NCBI GenBank assembly: GCA_003233075.1
Contig: QIKQ01000322.1
Location: forward strand, 1 to 14,055
Direction: 5' to 3'
Origin: Gammaproteobacteria bacterium
Lineage (GTDB): Bacteria > Pseudomonadota > Gammaproteobacteria > SZUA-21
Length of the DNA: 14,055 bases
Shown here: positions 1 through 6,173 of the stretch, piece after piece
How the letters are laid out: each line of letters opens with the position of its first letter
How positions within the stretch are numbered: position 1 is the stretch's first letter
Program-made: the position numbers and the translations under genes
Notes under the pieces: generated by a model
Told to the model about the DNA's origin: nothing
Databases searched by the model: none
The model's input: the letters and a program-made list of their open reading frames with translations, nothing else

Positions 1-60
1 GTATCCGCCATCGAAGCACTCTTACCGGGTGTTATTCATCCGGATCAGGTGAAGTATTAG
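1..60 (+). CDS. 3' end of an unidentified gene (partial)
   Basis: Frame 1 is open from the window edge to a TAG at 58-60 and gives 19 codons ending in ...LLPGVIHPDQVKY. The composition (mixed hydrophobic and acidic residues, GC-rich third positions) looks like genuine coding sequence and is more GC-rich than the bases that follow. I do not recognise the family from so short a tail. An imperfect hairpin immediately follows the stop (62-87). The gene may be complete upstream of the window or may be a remnant next to the IS5 fragment. Confidence 0.4.
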   Translation, partial: VSAIEALLPGVIHPDQVKY

Positions 61-61
61 G

Positions 62-87
62 GCGCAACCCTGTGGTTTGTTTTGCGC
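62..87 (+). repeat. Imperfect hairpin after the partial gene
   Basis: GCGCAA (62-67) pairs with TTGCGC (82-87), and an alternative inner pairing AACC/GGTT (66-69 with 74-77) is also possible. It starts two bases after the stop codon, so it could be part of a transcription terminator, but no T-run follows, so Rho-independent termination is unlikely to be efficient. It may also mark the junction where the IS5 fragment was truncated. Confidence 0.25.
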
Positions 88-95
88 TTACGTTG

Positions 96-305
96 AAATT
101 ACATTACGGGATGGCGAAAGCCCGTTACCTTGGATTATCACGAAACCGAACACGGTTTGAATTGATGTGCGTGGCCCATAATATTAAGCGAGGTATATCG
201 ATTCGACAGGCAAGTTATGCCTGTAAAAATAAAAGAAAATCCATTTTCGTACCTGAATGCCTTTATCAGGCAGTTATTTTGAGGAATAGCCCTCGAAAAA
301 TGTAA
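96..305 (+). pseudogene. IS5-family transposase, C-terminal fragment
   Basis: The open frame from about 96 encodes the typical C-terminal tail of IS5-family DDE transposases: KLHYGMAKARYLGLSRNRTR, then FELMCVAHNIKRG. In complete proteins this tail follows the catalytic glutamate and carries the conserved Y-G/R-A-R-Y spacing. Only about 50 recognisable residues remain; the DDE catalytic core is missing, so the copy cannot be active. The frame is open further upstream to a GTG at 72, but those residues do not resemble the family. The right terminal repeat of the element lies just downstream (331-350), which supports an IS origin. Calling it an IS5 remnant is recognition of the family tail by eye, not a database match. 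Confidence 0.75.
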
Positions 306-330
306 AGCCAAAAATTGACTGCTGAATAGT

Positions 331-350
331 GGTGTTGTGCAAAGGTCTCA
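331..350 (+). repeat. Right inverted repeat of the IS5-family element
   Basis: The sequence GGTGTTGTGCAAAGGTCTC read on the minus strand begins GAGACCTTTGCACAAC, which matches the terminal repeats common to many IS5-family elements. It sits about 25 bases after the stop of the transposase fragment, where the right end is expected. The matching left end is not in the window, consistent with truncation of the element on its left. The reading frame on the other side of the repeat (minus strand, 351-372 and beyond) appears to be cut by the insertion. Confidence 0.65.
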
Positions 351-545
351 ACCAATTAACTTTTTCATTCATGCCTGTTAGCTCCTCAAATGACTTCATA
401 TCGAGGTTATATGTCCTAGGCATTTTTTGTCGGCGATTACAAGTAATTCCTCTTGTAATCGTACTTTGCGAACGGCTAAGCTTATTGTGATATTAGCTTC
501 TCGCTTTTCATAGAAAATTCGATATAATGCCTTTCGTTCAAGCAT
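351..545 (-). pseudogene. Degenerate IS30-like transposase N-terminal fragment
   Basis: Two minus-strand frames that meet near 484-486 together resemble the N-terminal helix-turn-helix of IS30-family transposases. The first frame (about 545-486) reads MLERKALYRIFYEKREANIT, similar to the E-R-x-x-I start of the family. The second frame (483-436) reads KLSRSQSTITRGITCN, close to the recognition-helix motif L-G-R-S-x-S-T-I-S-R-E-I-x-R-N. The spacing between the two blocks is several residues shorter than normal, so a frameshift plus a deletion is the simplest explanation. The second frame stays open through 351 and abuts the IS5 right end at about 350, so the IS5 copy may have inserted into this older element. 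No catalytic domain is left. Identification is by motif only and could be wrong. Confidence 0.35.
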
Positions 546-593
546 TCGGGTATTTATAGCCTCTGCTTTTGGTTTCGTAGCCTTGCTACGCAC

Positions 594-770
594 CCTGAGT
601 CTTATTTATTTCTAACAGAGCATACCTAACTACATATCAGAGGTTATGCGCTTAATTATACGAATTCAGGCCGCGCATCACAAGTATCCCAGCCAAAATT
701 CCCAATCTAGGGAATATAAGCTATCCTACGTTTCACCATATGCAAATCATAGATATAGTAACCAGAACAA
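594..770. other. Leader region of the plus-strand genes, no gene seen
   Basis: This AT-rich stretch has stops in all plus-strand frames and no recognisable small gene. It must contain the transcription start for the oxidoreductase gene if that gene is not read from the IS side. I see a possible -10 box (TATAAG, 715-720) without a convincing -35, and an inverted repeat at 698-715. No strong ribosome binding site precedes the ATG at 771; the bases before it are AACCAGAACAA. Confidence 0.4.
698..715. promoter_or_regulatory. Inverted repeat, possible operator upstream of the GMC gene
   Basis: ATTCCC (698-703) and GGGAAT (710-715) form a perfect 6-bp inverted repeat with a 6-bp spacer, and the right arm overlaps a TATAAG that could serve as a -10 box. 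The position, 56-73 bases before the oxidoreductase ATG, would suit a repressor or activator site. A 6-bp arm can arise by chance and no known regulator site was recognised. Confidence 0.25.
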
Positions 771-2360
771 ATGATTATTGACGCTCAAGACATTGAAGGC
801 CAGTCTACTTTTAAAGCAGACATCTGTATTCTTGGGGGCGGCATTGCAGGCATTGTCCTTGCAAACGAGCTATTGCATACCAATAAAACTATCATTTTAC
901 TCGAATCTGGTTCCGAACAATATGATGATAAGGTTCAAGCACTCTATGAGGCCGAATCAATACCCTCCGTTTTCCCCAACCCAAGGAGATCAAGACTCCG
1001 GCTATTAGGTGGCTCCAGCAATCACTGGGAAAACAGTATTGAAAGATTTTCACCTATTGACTTCAAAAAAAGATCTTGGGTAAATGATAGCGGCTGGCCA
1101 TTTACTTACGAAGAGTTAGAGCCTTATTATACGAAAGCCGAAGAATATGCCAGAGTAGGCAAAGATGGATATCATTTTGGCTTCTGGGGGGGGAAACTCA
1201 ATGGCACCGATATTTTCTCAAACTCCGCCTCATTCAACTCGAAAGTTACCAAGTCACCGCTATATCCAACACAGTTTTACCGAGAGTATGGAGGCAACCT
1301 AAACAACGCCAAAAATATCAACATCATTAAAAATGCAAACGTCATAGATCTGACGTATGACAATGAAAAGCAATTAGTCAAATCCGTAATATTCCGTACA
1401 CTTAAAAAAGATGTTCAACACCGAGTAGATGCCAAAGTTTTTATTATGTGCCTTGGAGGCATTGAAAATACACGCATGTTACTCACCTTCAACGAAACAC
1501 ACGATGATCAGCTAGGCAATCATCACGCTAACGTAGGGCGTTATTTTATGGAGCACCCAACAATAAGAGCTGCTCATTTTCTACCATTCAATGAATATCA
1601 GCTGGATAAAATATACGAAGGAATGCTGGATGGTGAGCTTTACATTAGAGGTAGGGCATCACTAAACGACTCGGCACAAAGAAAATACCGTACTAATAAC
1701 TTAAGAATATATTTCACTAGGCTCTCCAAATTGGAACTATCGACAGGCATATCATCAGCGCATATTGTTTCCAATAGTGTAAAAAAAGGTGAGGCACCGG
1801 ATGACTTTGGCGGACATCTACTTAACATTATTAAAGATTTGGATCATATTGCCGAGACTATCCTGAAAAAAGAGATGGATACCTCCTTCTTTGACTCAGC
1901 ACACAAATTTGGTGGCTATCAAATTACGTCAATGATTGAACAAACACCCGATAGAAATAACCAGATCACATTAGGTAAGAGTAAAGACCAACTAGGTATT
2001 AAAAAAGTAAAAATTGATTTTCACATCTCCGAATATGACAAAGCGAAGGCTTGGAAAACTCTTGAACTCTTAGCAAAGGACCCAAGCTTTCAGACTATTG
2101 GAAGAATACGTCTACTAAAAGAAAGGGATAGCCGTCTGTGGAAGAGTCAGCTGGGCTTTGGTCAACATCACATGGGAACAACCAAGATGAGTAACAATAT
2201 CAAAAATGGCGTTGTAGACCCATCGTTAAAAGTATTTGGTACTAAAAATTTTTACATCTCTGGAAGCTCTGTATTCCCAACGGGTGGGCACGTCCCCCCG
2301 ACGCTGACGATCATTGCTATCACCATCAGGTTGGCTGACAAATTAAAGAGTATCATTTAA
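771..2360 (+). CDS. GMC-family FAD-dependent oxidoreductase (exported dehydrogenase/oxidase catalytic subunit)
   Basis: A 529-residue flavoprotein of the glucose-methanol-choline family, which oxidises sugar or alcohol hydroxyls to carbonyls using FAD. The N-terminal Rossmann fold shows GGGIAG at residues 22-27 and the ribose-binding acid E45 in LLESG. The substrate-loop landmark LGGSSNHW and the SGWPFTYEELEPYY block follow. The C-terminal catalytic block has QHHMGTTKM (H466, H467), then SSVFPTGGHVPPTLT near 499-513. In classical members the residue just before the PTLT segment is Asn or His; here it is Pro509, with His507 two positions earlier, so the catalytic pair may be rearranged or belong to a divergent subfamily. 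There is no signal peptide of its own. The next gene starts one base after the stop and encodes a Tat-signal protein, so export as a complex is likely (inference). The substrate is unknown; the polysaccharide context suggests a sugar or polymer end. The start has no clear ribosome binding site. Confidence 0.88.
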   Translation: MIIDAQDIEGQSTFKADICILGGGIAGIVLANELLHTNKTIILLESGSEQYDDKVQALYEAESIPSVFPNPRRSRLRLLGGSSNHWENSIERFSPIDFKKRSWVNDSGWPFTYEELEPYYTKAEEYARVGKDGYHFGFWGGKLNGTDIFSNSASFNSKVTKSPLYPTQFYREYGGNLNNAKNINIIKNANVIDLTYDNEKQLVKSVIFRTLKKDVQHRVDAKVFIMCLGGIENTRMLLTFNETHDDQLGNHHANVGRYFMEHPTIRAAHFLPFNEYQLDKIYEGMLDGELYIRGRASLNDSAQRKYRTNNLRIYFTRLSKLELSTGISSAHIVSNSVKKGEAPDDFGGHLLNIIKDLDHIAETILKKEMDTSFFDSAHKFGGYQITSMIEQTPDRNNQITLGKSKDQLGIKKVKIDFHISEYDKAKAWKTLELLAKDPSFQTIGRIRLLKERDSRLWKSQLGFGQHHMGTTKMSNNIKNGVVDPSLKVFGTKNFYISGSSVFPTGGHVPPTLTIIAITIRLADKLKSII

Positions 2361-2361
2361 C

Positions 2362-2718
2362 GTGAAAAACCTTACCCGGCGAAGATTTTGCTCTCTACTT
2401 CTACTATCAATTGCCGTGCCAATTAGCAACCAAGCAAATGCCAGCCCTTCAAATAACACGGAGAATCTGTCTGACGATCATTTATCCGCTTTAAAGGAAT
2501 GTGAATCCGTCTATGAAGAATGGATAAAAAATGAAACCATGAGCCCAACACAATATTTTTTCAATAAAATGCAAGAATACAACCTAACACTACAGCGAAC
2601 ATCTGAGGCAACCGCACTGGACTTTAAAAACAATAACTTTTTTGAAATCAATGGTTTAAAGCTAGGGAAAACAGAAGCTGCATTTCTTGCAATAATAGGT
2701 GCAGGGGGAGCAGCATAA
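2362..2718 (+). CDS. Small Tat-signal protein, putative partner subunit of the GMC oxidoreductase
   Basis: A 118-residue protein read from a GTG one base after the oxidoreductase stop, so the two are almost certainly co-translated. Residues 5-10 (TRRRFC) fit the twin-arginine consensus S/T-R-R-x-F, followed by a hydrophobic stretch at 10-21 and an ANA cleavage site at 25-27. The mature part is short, acidic and charged, and ends in NGLKLGKTEAAFLAIIGA, which resembles the tail (G-W-x-L-S-x-T-E) of small subunits accompanying membrane-bound FAD sugar dehydrogenases. In those enzymes the small subunit carries the flavoprotein through the Tat pathway because the large subunit lacks a signal. I infer the same role here. 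No cofactor motif (CxxCH or Fe-S) is present and no cytochrome subunit gene lies nearby, so the electron acceptor is unknown. There is no clear terminator after it; the next gene begins 145 bases downstream. Confidence 0.72.
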   Translation: MKNLTRRRFCSLLLLSIAVPISNQANASPSNNTENLSDDHLSALKECESVYEEWIKNETMSPTQYFFNKMQEYNLTLQRTSEATALDFKNNNFFEINGLKLGKTEAAFLAIIGAGGAA

Positions 2719-2852
2719 TTTCATTACCACCACACTTCTTCACTGCAAGATATCAAAACACTTAACTTACCGACGATGAACAGTGCTACAACCGCCACCC
2801 AAAGCCTCTATTTAGCAATGATGCATGAACCAATAACGGGTAATATTCAAGG

Positions 2853-2859
2853 AGAAGCG
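2853..2859 (+). promoter_or_regulatory. Ribosome binding site of the ligase-like gene
   Basis: AGGAGAA lies before the ATG at 2864 with near-ideal spacing. It is the strongest ribosome binding site on the plus strand of the window and fixes the start of the ligase-like protein. It suggests independent and efficient translation of this gene rather than coupling to the Tat protein gene. Confidence 0.6.
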
Positions 2860-2863
2860 ATTC

Positions 2864-4225
2864 ATGCGCGATAATTTCATACTGGGAATGATCGTTGTTT
2901 GCTTCGCCCTAGCGTTAACTTCACGCACAGCAGCCCTCTATACATACTGGTGGTTTGGGATATTCCGTCCCCATGAATGGGTATGGGGAAGCCTAATAGC
3001 TAATTTAAAACTCCCCCTTATCGCTGCTATATTAATAGTCATTCCAGCCTTTTTACAAAAGAAAGTCCCCAAAATCAATAACCCCATTGCAGCCTTGATG
3101 CTGCTTTTTTTGGGGCTAATACTCATTGCTGAAACGACTAATGGCTGTGGGTCTGTTTTATCCTTTAGAACCGCCACCGTTTTTTCATTGTTTACTTTAT
3201 TCTATATTGTGCTGCTCAGCGCTGAATTAATCACCAGCAAAAAAATATTGTTCTGGCTAATTGCCGTCATTTCAATTTCGATTGCCGCTCACAGTGCTAA
3301 AGGGGGATTAAATGCCCTAATAAGCGGGACAAGCAATTATGGTGCAAACAATCTATCAGGCTTGTTTTCAGGTAGCAACGCATTTGCATTGGGCACAGGC
3401 ATGCTGCTGTTTTTCATGATATTCACCTACCAATTTATCAATTCTAGGCTCATACACGAAGGAAATGATGCATGGTACCGCCAGCCATTGATTTTAAAGC
3501 TATACAAACTCATCTTCATAGCAACTGTTGTATTTAGTTTTTACAATATTATATCCCTTGAATCAAGAGGTTCATTCCTTGCAACCTGTGTAGGACTTAT
3601 CATTTGGGTATTGCTGCATAAATTTCGTATTAGAATGCTAATTATTTCGCCCATTATTCTTTTCATAGGATTTAGTATTTTTCCGCCTCCAGAAAGCTTT
3701 CAGCAAAGAATCTCCAGTGTGTTTGTTGAAGAAGAAGATCGAGATAACTCGGCAGAGTCTAGGCCGCATTTCTGGCAGGTTGCCACTAATATGACGGCAG
3801 CTCATCCTTTAGGCGTTGGCCCTGGCTGTTACCCTGCGTTTTATAATGAGTTCGATATCAGCGACGGTCAATATGGAAAATCCAGATCTGTGCATAGCAG
3901 CCACTTTCAAGTTCTTGCAGATGCTGGCTATATGGGCTTCATCGTTTGGGTTCTTCTGTTTGTAATCTCTTATTGGAAACTTTTTAAAATTAGAGCAATG
4001 GCAAAAAAAGAAGTGAAAAACCCCGATTCCATTGAATTTTACAGACAAATATCAACTATGCTTATATGTTCTATGTCTGTATTTATTACTGGCGGGGCAT
4101 TTTATGAATATGCGTATAATGATATAACATGGCTCGTATTTGCACTGATTATTACAGTAGAGAAAGTCATGGCCCAAGAGATAGACAAGTCCAGGCAACA
4201 AAATATAAAAACCAGAATCCCCTAA
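2864..4225 (+). CDS. O-antigen ligase / Wzy polymerase-like membrane protein
   Basis: A 453-residue polytopic membrane protein with about ten or more hydrophobic segments. It carries the hallmarks of the Wzy_C/O-antigen-ligase family: ESRGSF before a long helix (about 233-248), a large periplasmic loop with RPHFWQV (from residue 300) and HPLGVGPGCY (about 314-323), then HSSHFQVLADAGYMGF (about 344-359). The conserved His and Arg residues of this loop contact the lipid-linked donor in the family. The N-terminus (MRDNFILG..., then FGIFRPHEWVWG) resembles the O-glycosylation ligases that accompany exosortase systems. It would act at the periplasmic face of the inner membrane, polymerising or transferring the undecaprenyl-linked glycan. 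With the flippase gene that follows, it suggests a Wzx/Wzy-dependent route. Whether it is a polymerase or a ligase cannot be decided from sequence. Confidence 0.85.
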   Translation: MRDNFILGMIVVCFALALTSRTAALYTYWWFGIFRPHEWVWGSLIANLKLPLIAAILIVIPAFLQKKVPKINNPIAALMLLFLGLILIAETTNGCGSVLSFRTATVFSLFTLFYIVLLSAELITSKKILFWLIAVISISIAAHSAKGGLNALISGTSNYGANNLSGLFSGSNAFALGTGMLLFFMIFTYQFINSRLIHEGNDAWYRQPLILKLYKLIFIATVVFSFYNIISLESRGSFLATCVGLIIWVLLHKFRIRMLIISPIILFIGFSIFPPPESFQQRISSVFVEEEDRDNSAESRPHFWQVATNMTAAHPLGVGPGCYPAFYNEFDISDGQYGKSRSVHSSHFQVLADAGYMGFIVWVLLFVISYWKLFKIRAMAKKEVKNPDSIEFYRQISTMLICSMSVFITGGAFYEYAYNDITWLVFALIITVEKVMAQEIDKSRQQNIKTRIP

Positions 4226-4379
4226 TAGCACTAGGTATTTTATCGAGAACACATGCCTGAATACAAACTATAGTAAAGATAAAAATGGCCGCTTACTACA
4301 AAATACATCGTGCATGTCAGACACTAGACAACCCAAAAATTATTTACATGAGCCAATCCTGTATTTCAAGGTCCCTTTT

Positions 4380-5888
4380 ATGTCTTTAAGTGCTCGTATA
4401 ATCAAAAGTTCCGCATTTCTATTTTTAACGAAATTCATCACAAAAGGTATCGGACTGATTAGCACTCTGATACTTGCCAGACTGTTAACACCCGAAGACT
4501 ACGGAATTGTAGCCATCGCCACCGTCATCATCCATCTTTTTGACGCTATATCTAATACAGGCACACGAGAATATGTTATTCATAAAGAATATATTGACAA
4601 GGATATTATAAACACCGCCTGGACACTAAACTTGATAACTAAAATTATATTCTGGCTTTGTTTTTTATTATTGATTCCAGTGATCACCAATTTTTATGCT
4701 AAGCCTGAGCTCAATGAAGTGTTATTTATAATTTCATTAATACTACCTCTTGGCGCATTCAAAAATGTTGGGATTATACTCTACGAGAAAGAATTTAATT
4801 ACAAACCCCTTTTTTACCTAGGGTTATGTCAAAAACTTATTGCATTTGCTTTTACAATTTCAATCGCACTCTGGATTGAAAGTTACTGGGCATTAATAAT
4901 TGGAACTGTCATCTCATTTATTGCGCTAGTCGCTGGTTCCTATATTATTCATGATTTCAGACCTAGACTGTCTCTTGCTAACTTCAAAGATCAATGGGAC
5001 TTTTCTAAGTGGATGCTGCCTAGAGGGCTACTAGGCTTCAGCAAAGCTGAATTTGATGTTTTTCTAGTTTCAAAGATTTTTGACATTAGTAGCTTAGGCG
5101 GCTTTAATCTAATGAAATCGCTAGTAAGTATGGTTGGCCGGGATGTTGTTATGCCAGCAACAGAACCATTACTAGCATCGTTTTCAAAAGCAAAGCATGA
5201 CGACAACAAGCTCAGCTTTCAATTTTCAATCTGTTTGTTTTTAATTTTACTCTTCTCGCTCCCAGTAACCGCTTTTATCTGGATGTTTGATAAAGAAATA
5301 GTATTGATATTACTAGGTGATAAGTGGGTAAAGTATTCAAGCGTACTTGGACTGCTTTCTATTTTGATTGTCGCCGCTTCACTTAGCTCAGTCATACAAC
5401 ATTTACTCACCTCACTGGGGAAAACTAAAGTTCAATTTTATTATGAACTTTTTGGTTTATTTTTTACTGTCATTATTTTACTTACCATTAGTTTTGATGA
5501 CTTAGCTGAATTTTCATTTGCAAGGTCTCTAGTTGCTCTTGCACTCTCTTTATTTCTTCTTTTATATATTAAAAGCGTCGTCAACACATCGCTTATCAAC
5601 CTGTTAACCCTATTGTTGCCTGTTTTTATATCATTAGCTTGCGCATCTTTTGTAGTATATAATCTCCATTTTGCCGAAAGCTTACCATTACTACTTTACG
5701 TGTTTATCTGTGGAGTTTTCTTCTCGCTGTCGTACATTATTATTTTGGTTGCAATTCTTTTCTTTTATAGAAATAAAAAAGAAATTTTATACTTAAAATG
5801 GCTAGTAGGTGAGGCCTTTCAAGTAGTTCGAAATAAACATGCTTCAAAGCAATCCTCGGATATAGAGAACCCGCCCCCAAATCAGTAA
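4380..5888 (+). CDS. Wzx-type polysaccharide flippase (MOP superfamily)
   Basis: About 502 residues with 12-14 hydrophobic helices. The first block SARIIKSSAFLFLTKFITKG, followed by ARLLTPEDYGIVA, is the usual signature of lipopolysaccharide/exopolysaccharide flippases of the Polysacc_synt_3 type. It would move the undecaprenyl-diphosphate-linked repeat unit across the inner membrane. The frame is open to an ATG at 4314, but the 22 extra residues (SDTRQPKNYLHEP...) are polar, unlike the family, and lack a ribosome binding site. The ATG at 4380 has AAGG about eight bases upstream and places the family N-terminus at the start, so I prefer it. The C-terminal tail after the last helix is short and polar (ends ENPPPNQ). 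The gene ends at a convergent junction with the minus-strand cluster and no clear terminator hairpin is visible. Confidence 0.87.
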   Translation: MSLSARIIKSSAFLFLTKFITKGIGLISTLILARLLTPEDYGIVAIATVIIHLFDAISNTGTREYVIHKEYIDKDIINTAWTLNLITKIIFWLCFLLLIPVITNFYAKPELNEVLFIISLILPLGAFKNVGIILYEKEFNYKPLFYLGLCQKLIAFAFTISIALWIESYWALIIGTVISFIALVAGSYIIHDFRPRLSLANFKDQWDFSKWMLPRGLLGFSKAEFDVFLVSKIFDISSLGGFNLMKSLVSMVGRDVVMPATEPLLASFSKAKHDDNKLSFQFSICLFLILLFSLPVTAFIWMFDKEIVLILLGDKWVKYSSVLGLLSILIVAASLSSVIQHLLTSLGKTKVQFYYELFGLFFTVIILLTISFDDLAEFSFARSLVALALSLFLLLYIKSVVNTSLINLLTLLLPVFISLACASFVVYNLHFAESLPLLLYVFICGVFFSLSYIIILVAILFFYRNKKEILYLKWLVGEAFQVVRNKHASKQSSDIENPPPNQ

Positions 5889-6153
5889 TGATTGCACTGT
5901 ATCAGGGAGTTCGCTACCACATCGCTCCAAGACAATTCACGATGTATCAGAACCACTGGTGACGTTGTAGAGTGGCTAAACTATCCCGTACCTAGATGAT
6001 GAATTATCATATCACCTAGAAGAGGATAAAACATGGCCAACAGAAAATACGACCCACAATTAAAGAAAGACGTCATTGATGCGGCAATAAATCAGCGGCA
6101 CAAGTTTCCCGGGAACACGATATTCCTGATGATGAATGCCGTTTATATTCTGG
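5889..6153. other. Convergent intergenic junction with IS debris
   Basis: Both gene sets end here, facing each other. I find no strong Rho-independent terminator for either side. Short repeats are present: TGTATCAG twice (5898-5905 and 5943-5950) and ACCTAGA twice (near 5991 and 6013). Apart from the truncated OrfA start described separately, no gene is supported. The lack of a terminator leaves open overlapping antisense transcription into the flippase and amidotransferase genes. Confidence 0.45.
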
Positions 6154-6173
6154 TTATTTTGTGTTGCTGTTAG
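6033..6173 (+). pseudogene. Truncated IS3-type transposase OrfA start
   Basis: An ATG at 6033, preceded by a good ribosome binding site (AGAGGAT, about 6021-6027), begins MANRKYDPQLKKDVIDAAI, which resembles the start of IS3-family OrfA proteins (M-x-x-R-K-Y-x-x-x-F/L-K-x-x-V). After about 20-25 residues the sequence turns into unrelated hydrophobic residues and stops at 6171-6173, inside the 3' end of the convergent amidotransferase gene. The helix-turn-helix and the rest of the element are missing. The simplest reading is an IS end left after deletion. It is also possible that the resemblance is accidental, as only about 18 residues support it. Confidence 0.4.

Noticed and set aside
683..705. 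A minus-strand TGGCTGGGATACTTG stretch considered as a sigma-54 (-24/-12) promoter, as used in some exosortase-linked loci.
   Set aside because: The -12 element lacks the GC pair and the orientation points away from the oxidoreductase gene.
2776..2874. A 32-codon plus-strand frame (starts MNSATTATQSLYLAMMHEP) overlapping the start of the ligase-like gene.
   Set aside because: No ribosome binding site, no recognisable motif, and it ends just inside the ligase-like gene in another frame. It could be a leader peptide but nothing supports it.
4314..4379. An N-terminal extension of the flippase from an upstream ATG.
   Set aside because: The 22 residues are polar and unlike the family, and there is no ribosome binding site. 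The ATG at 4380 is better placed.
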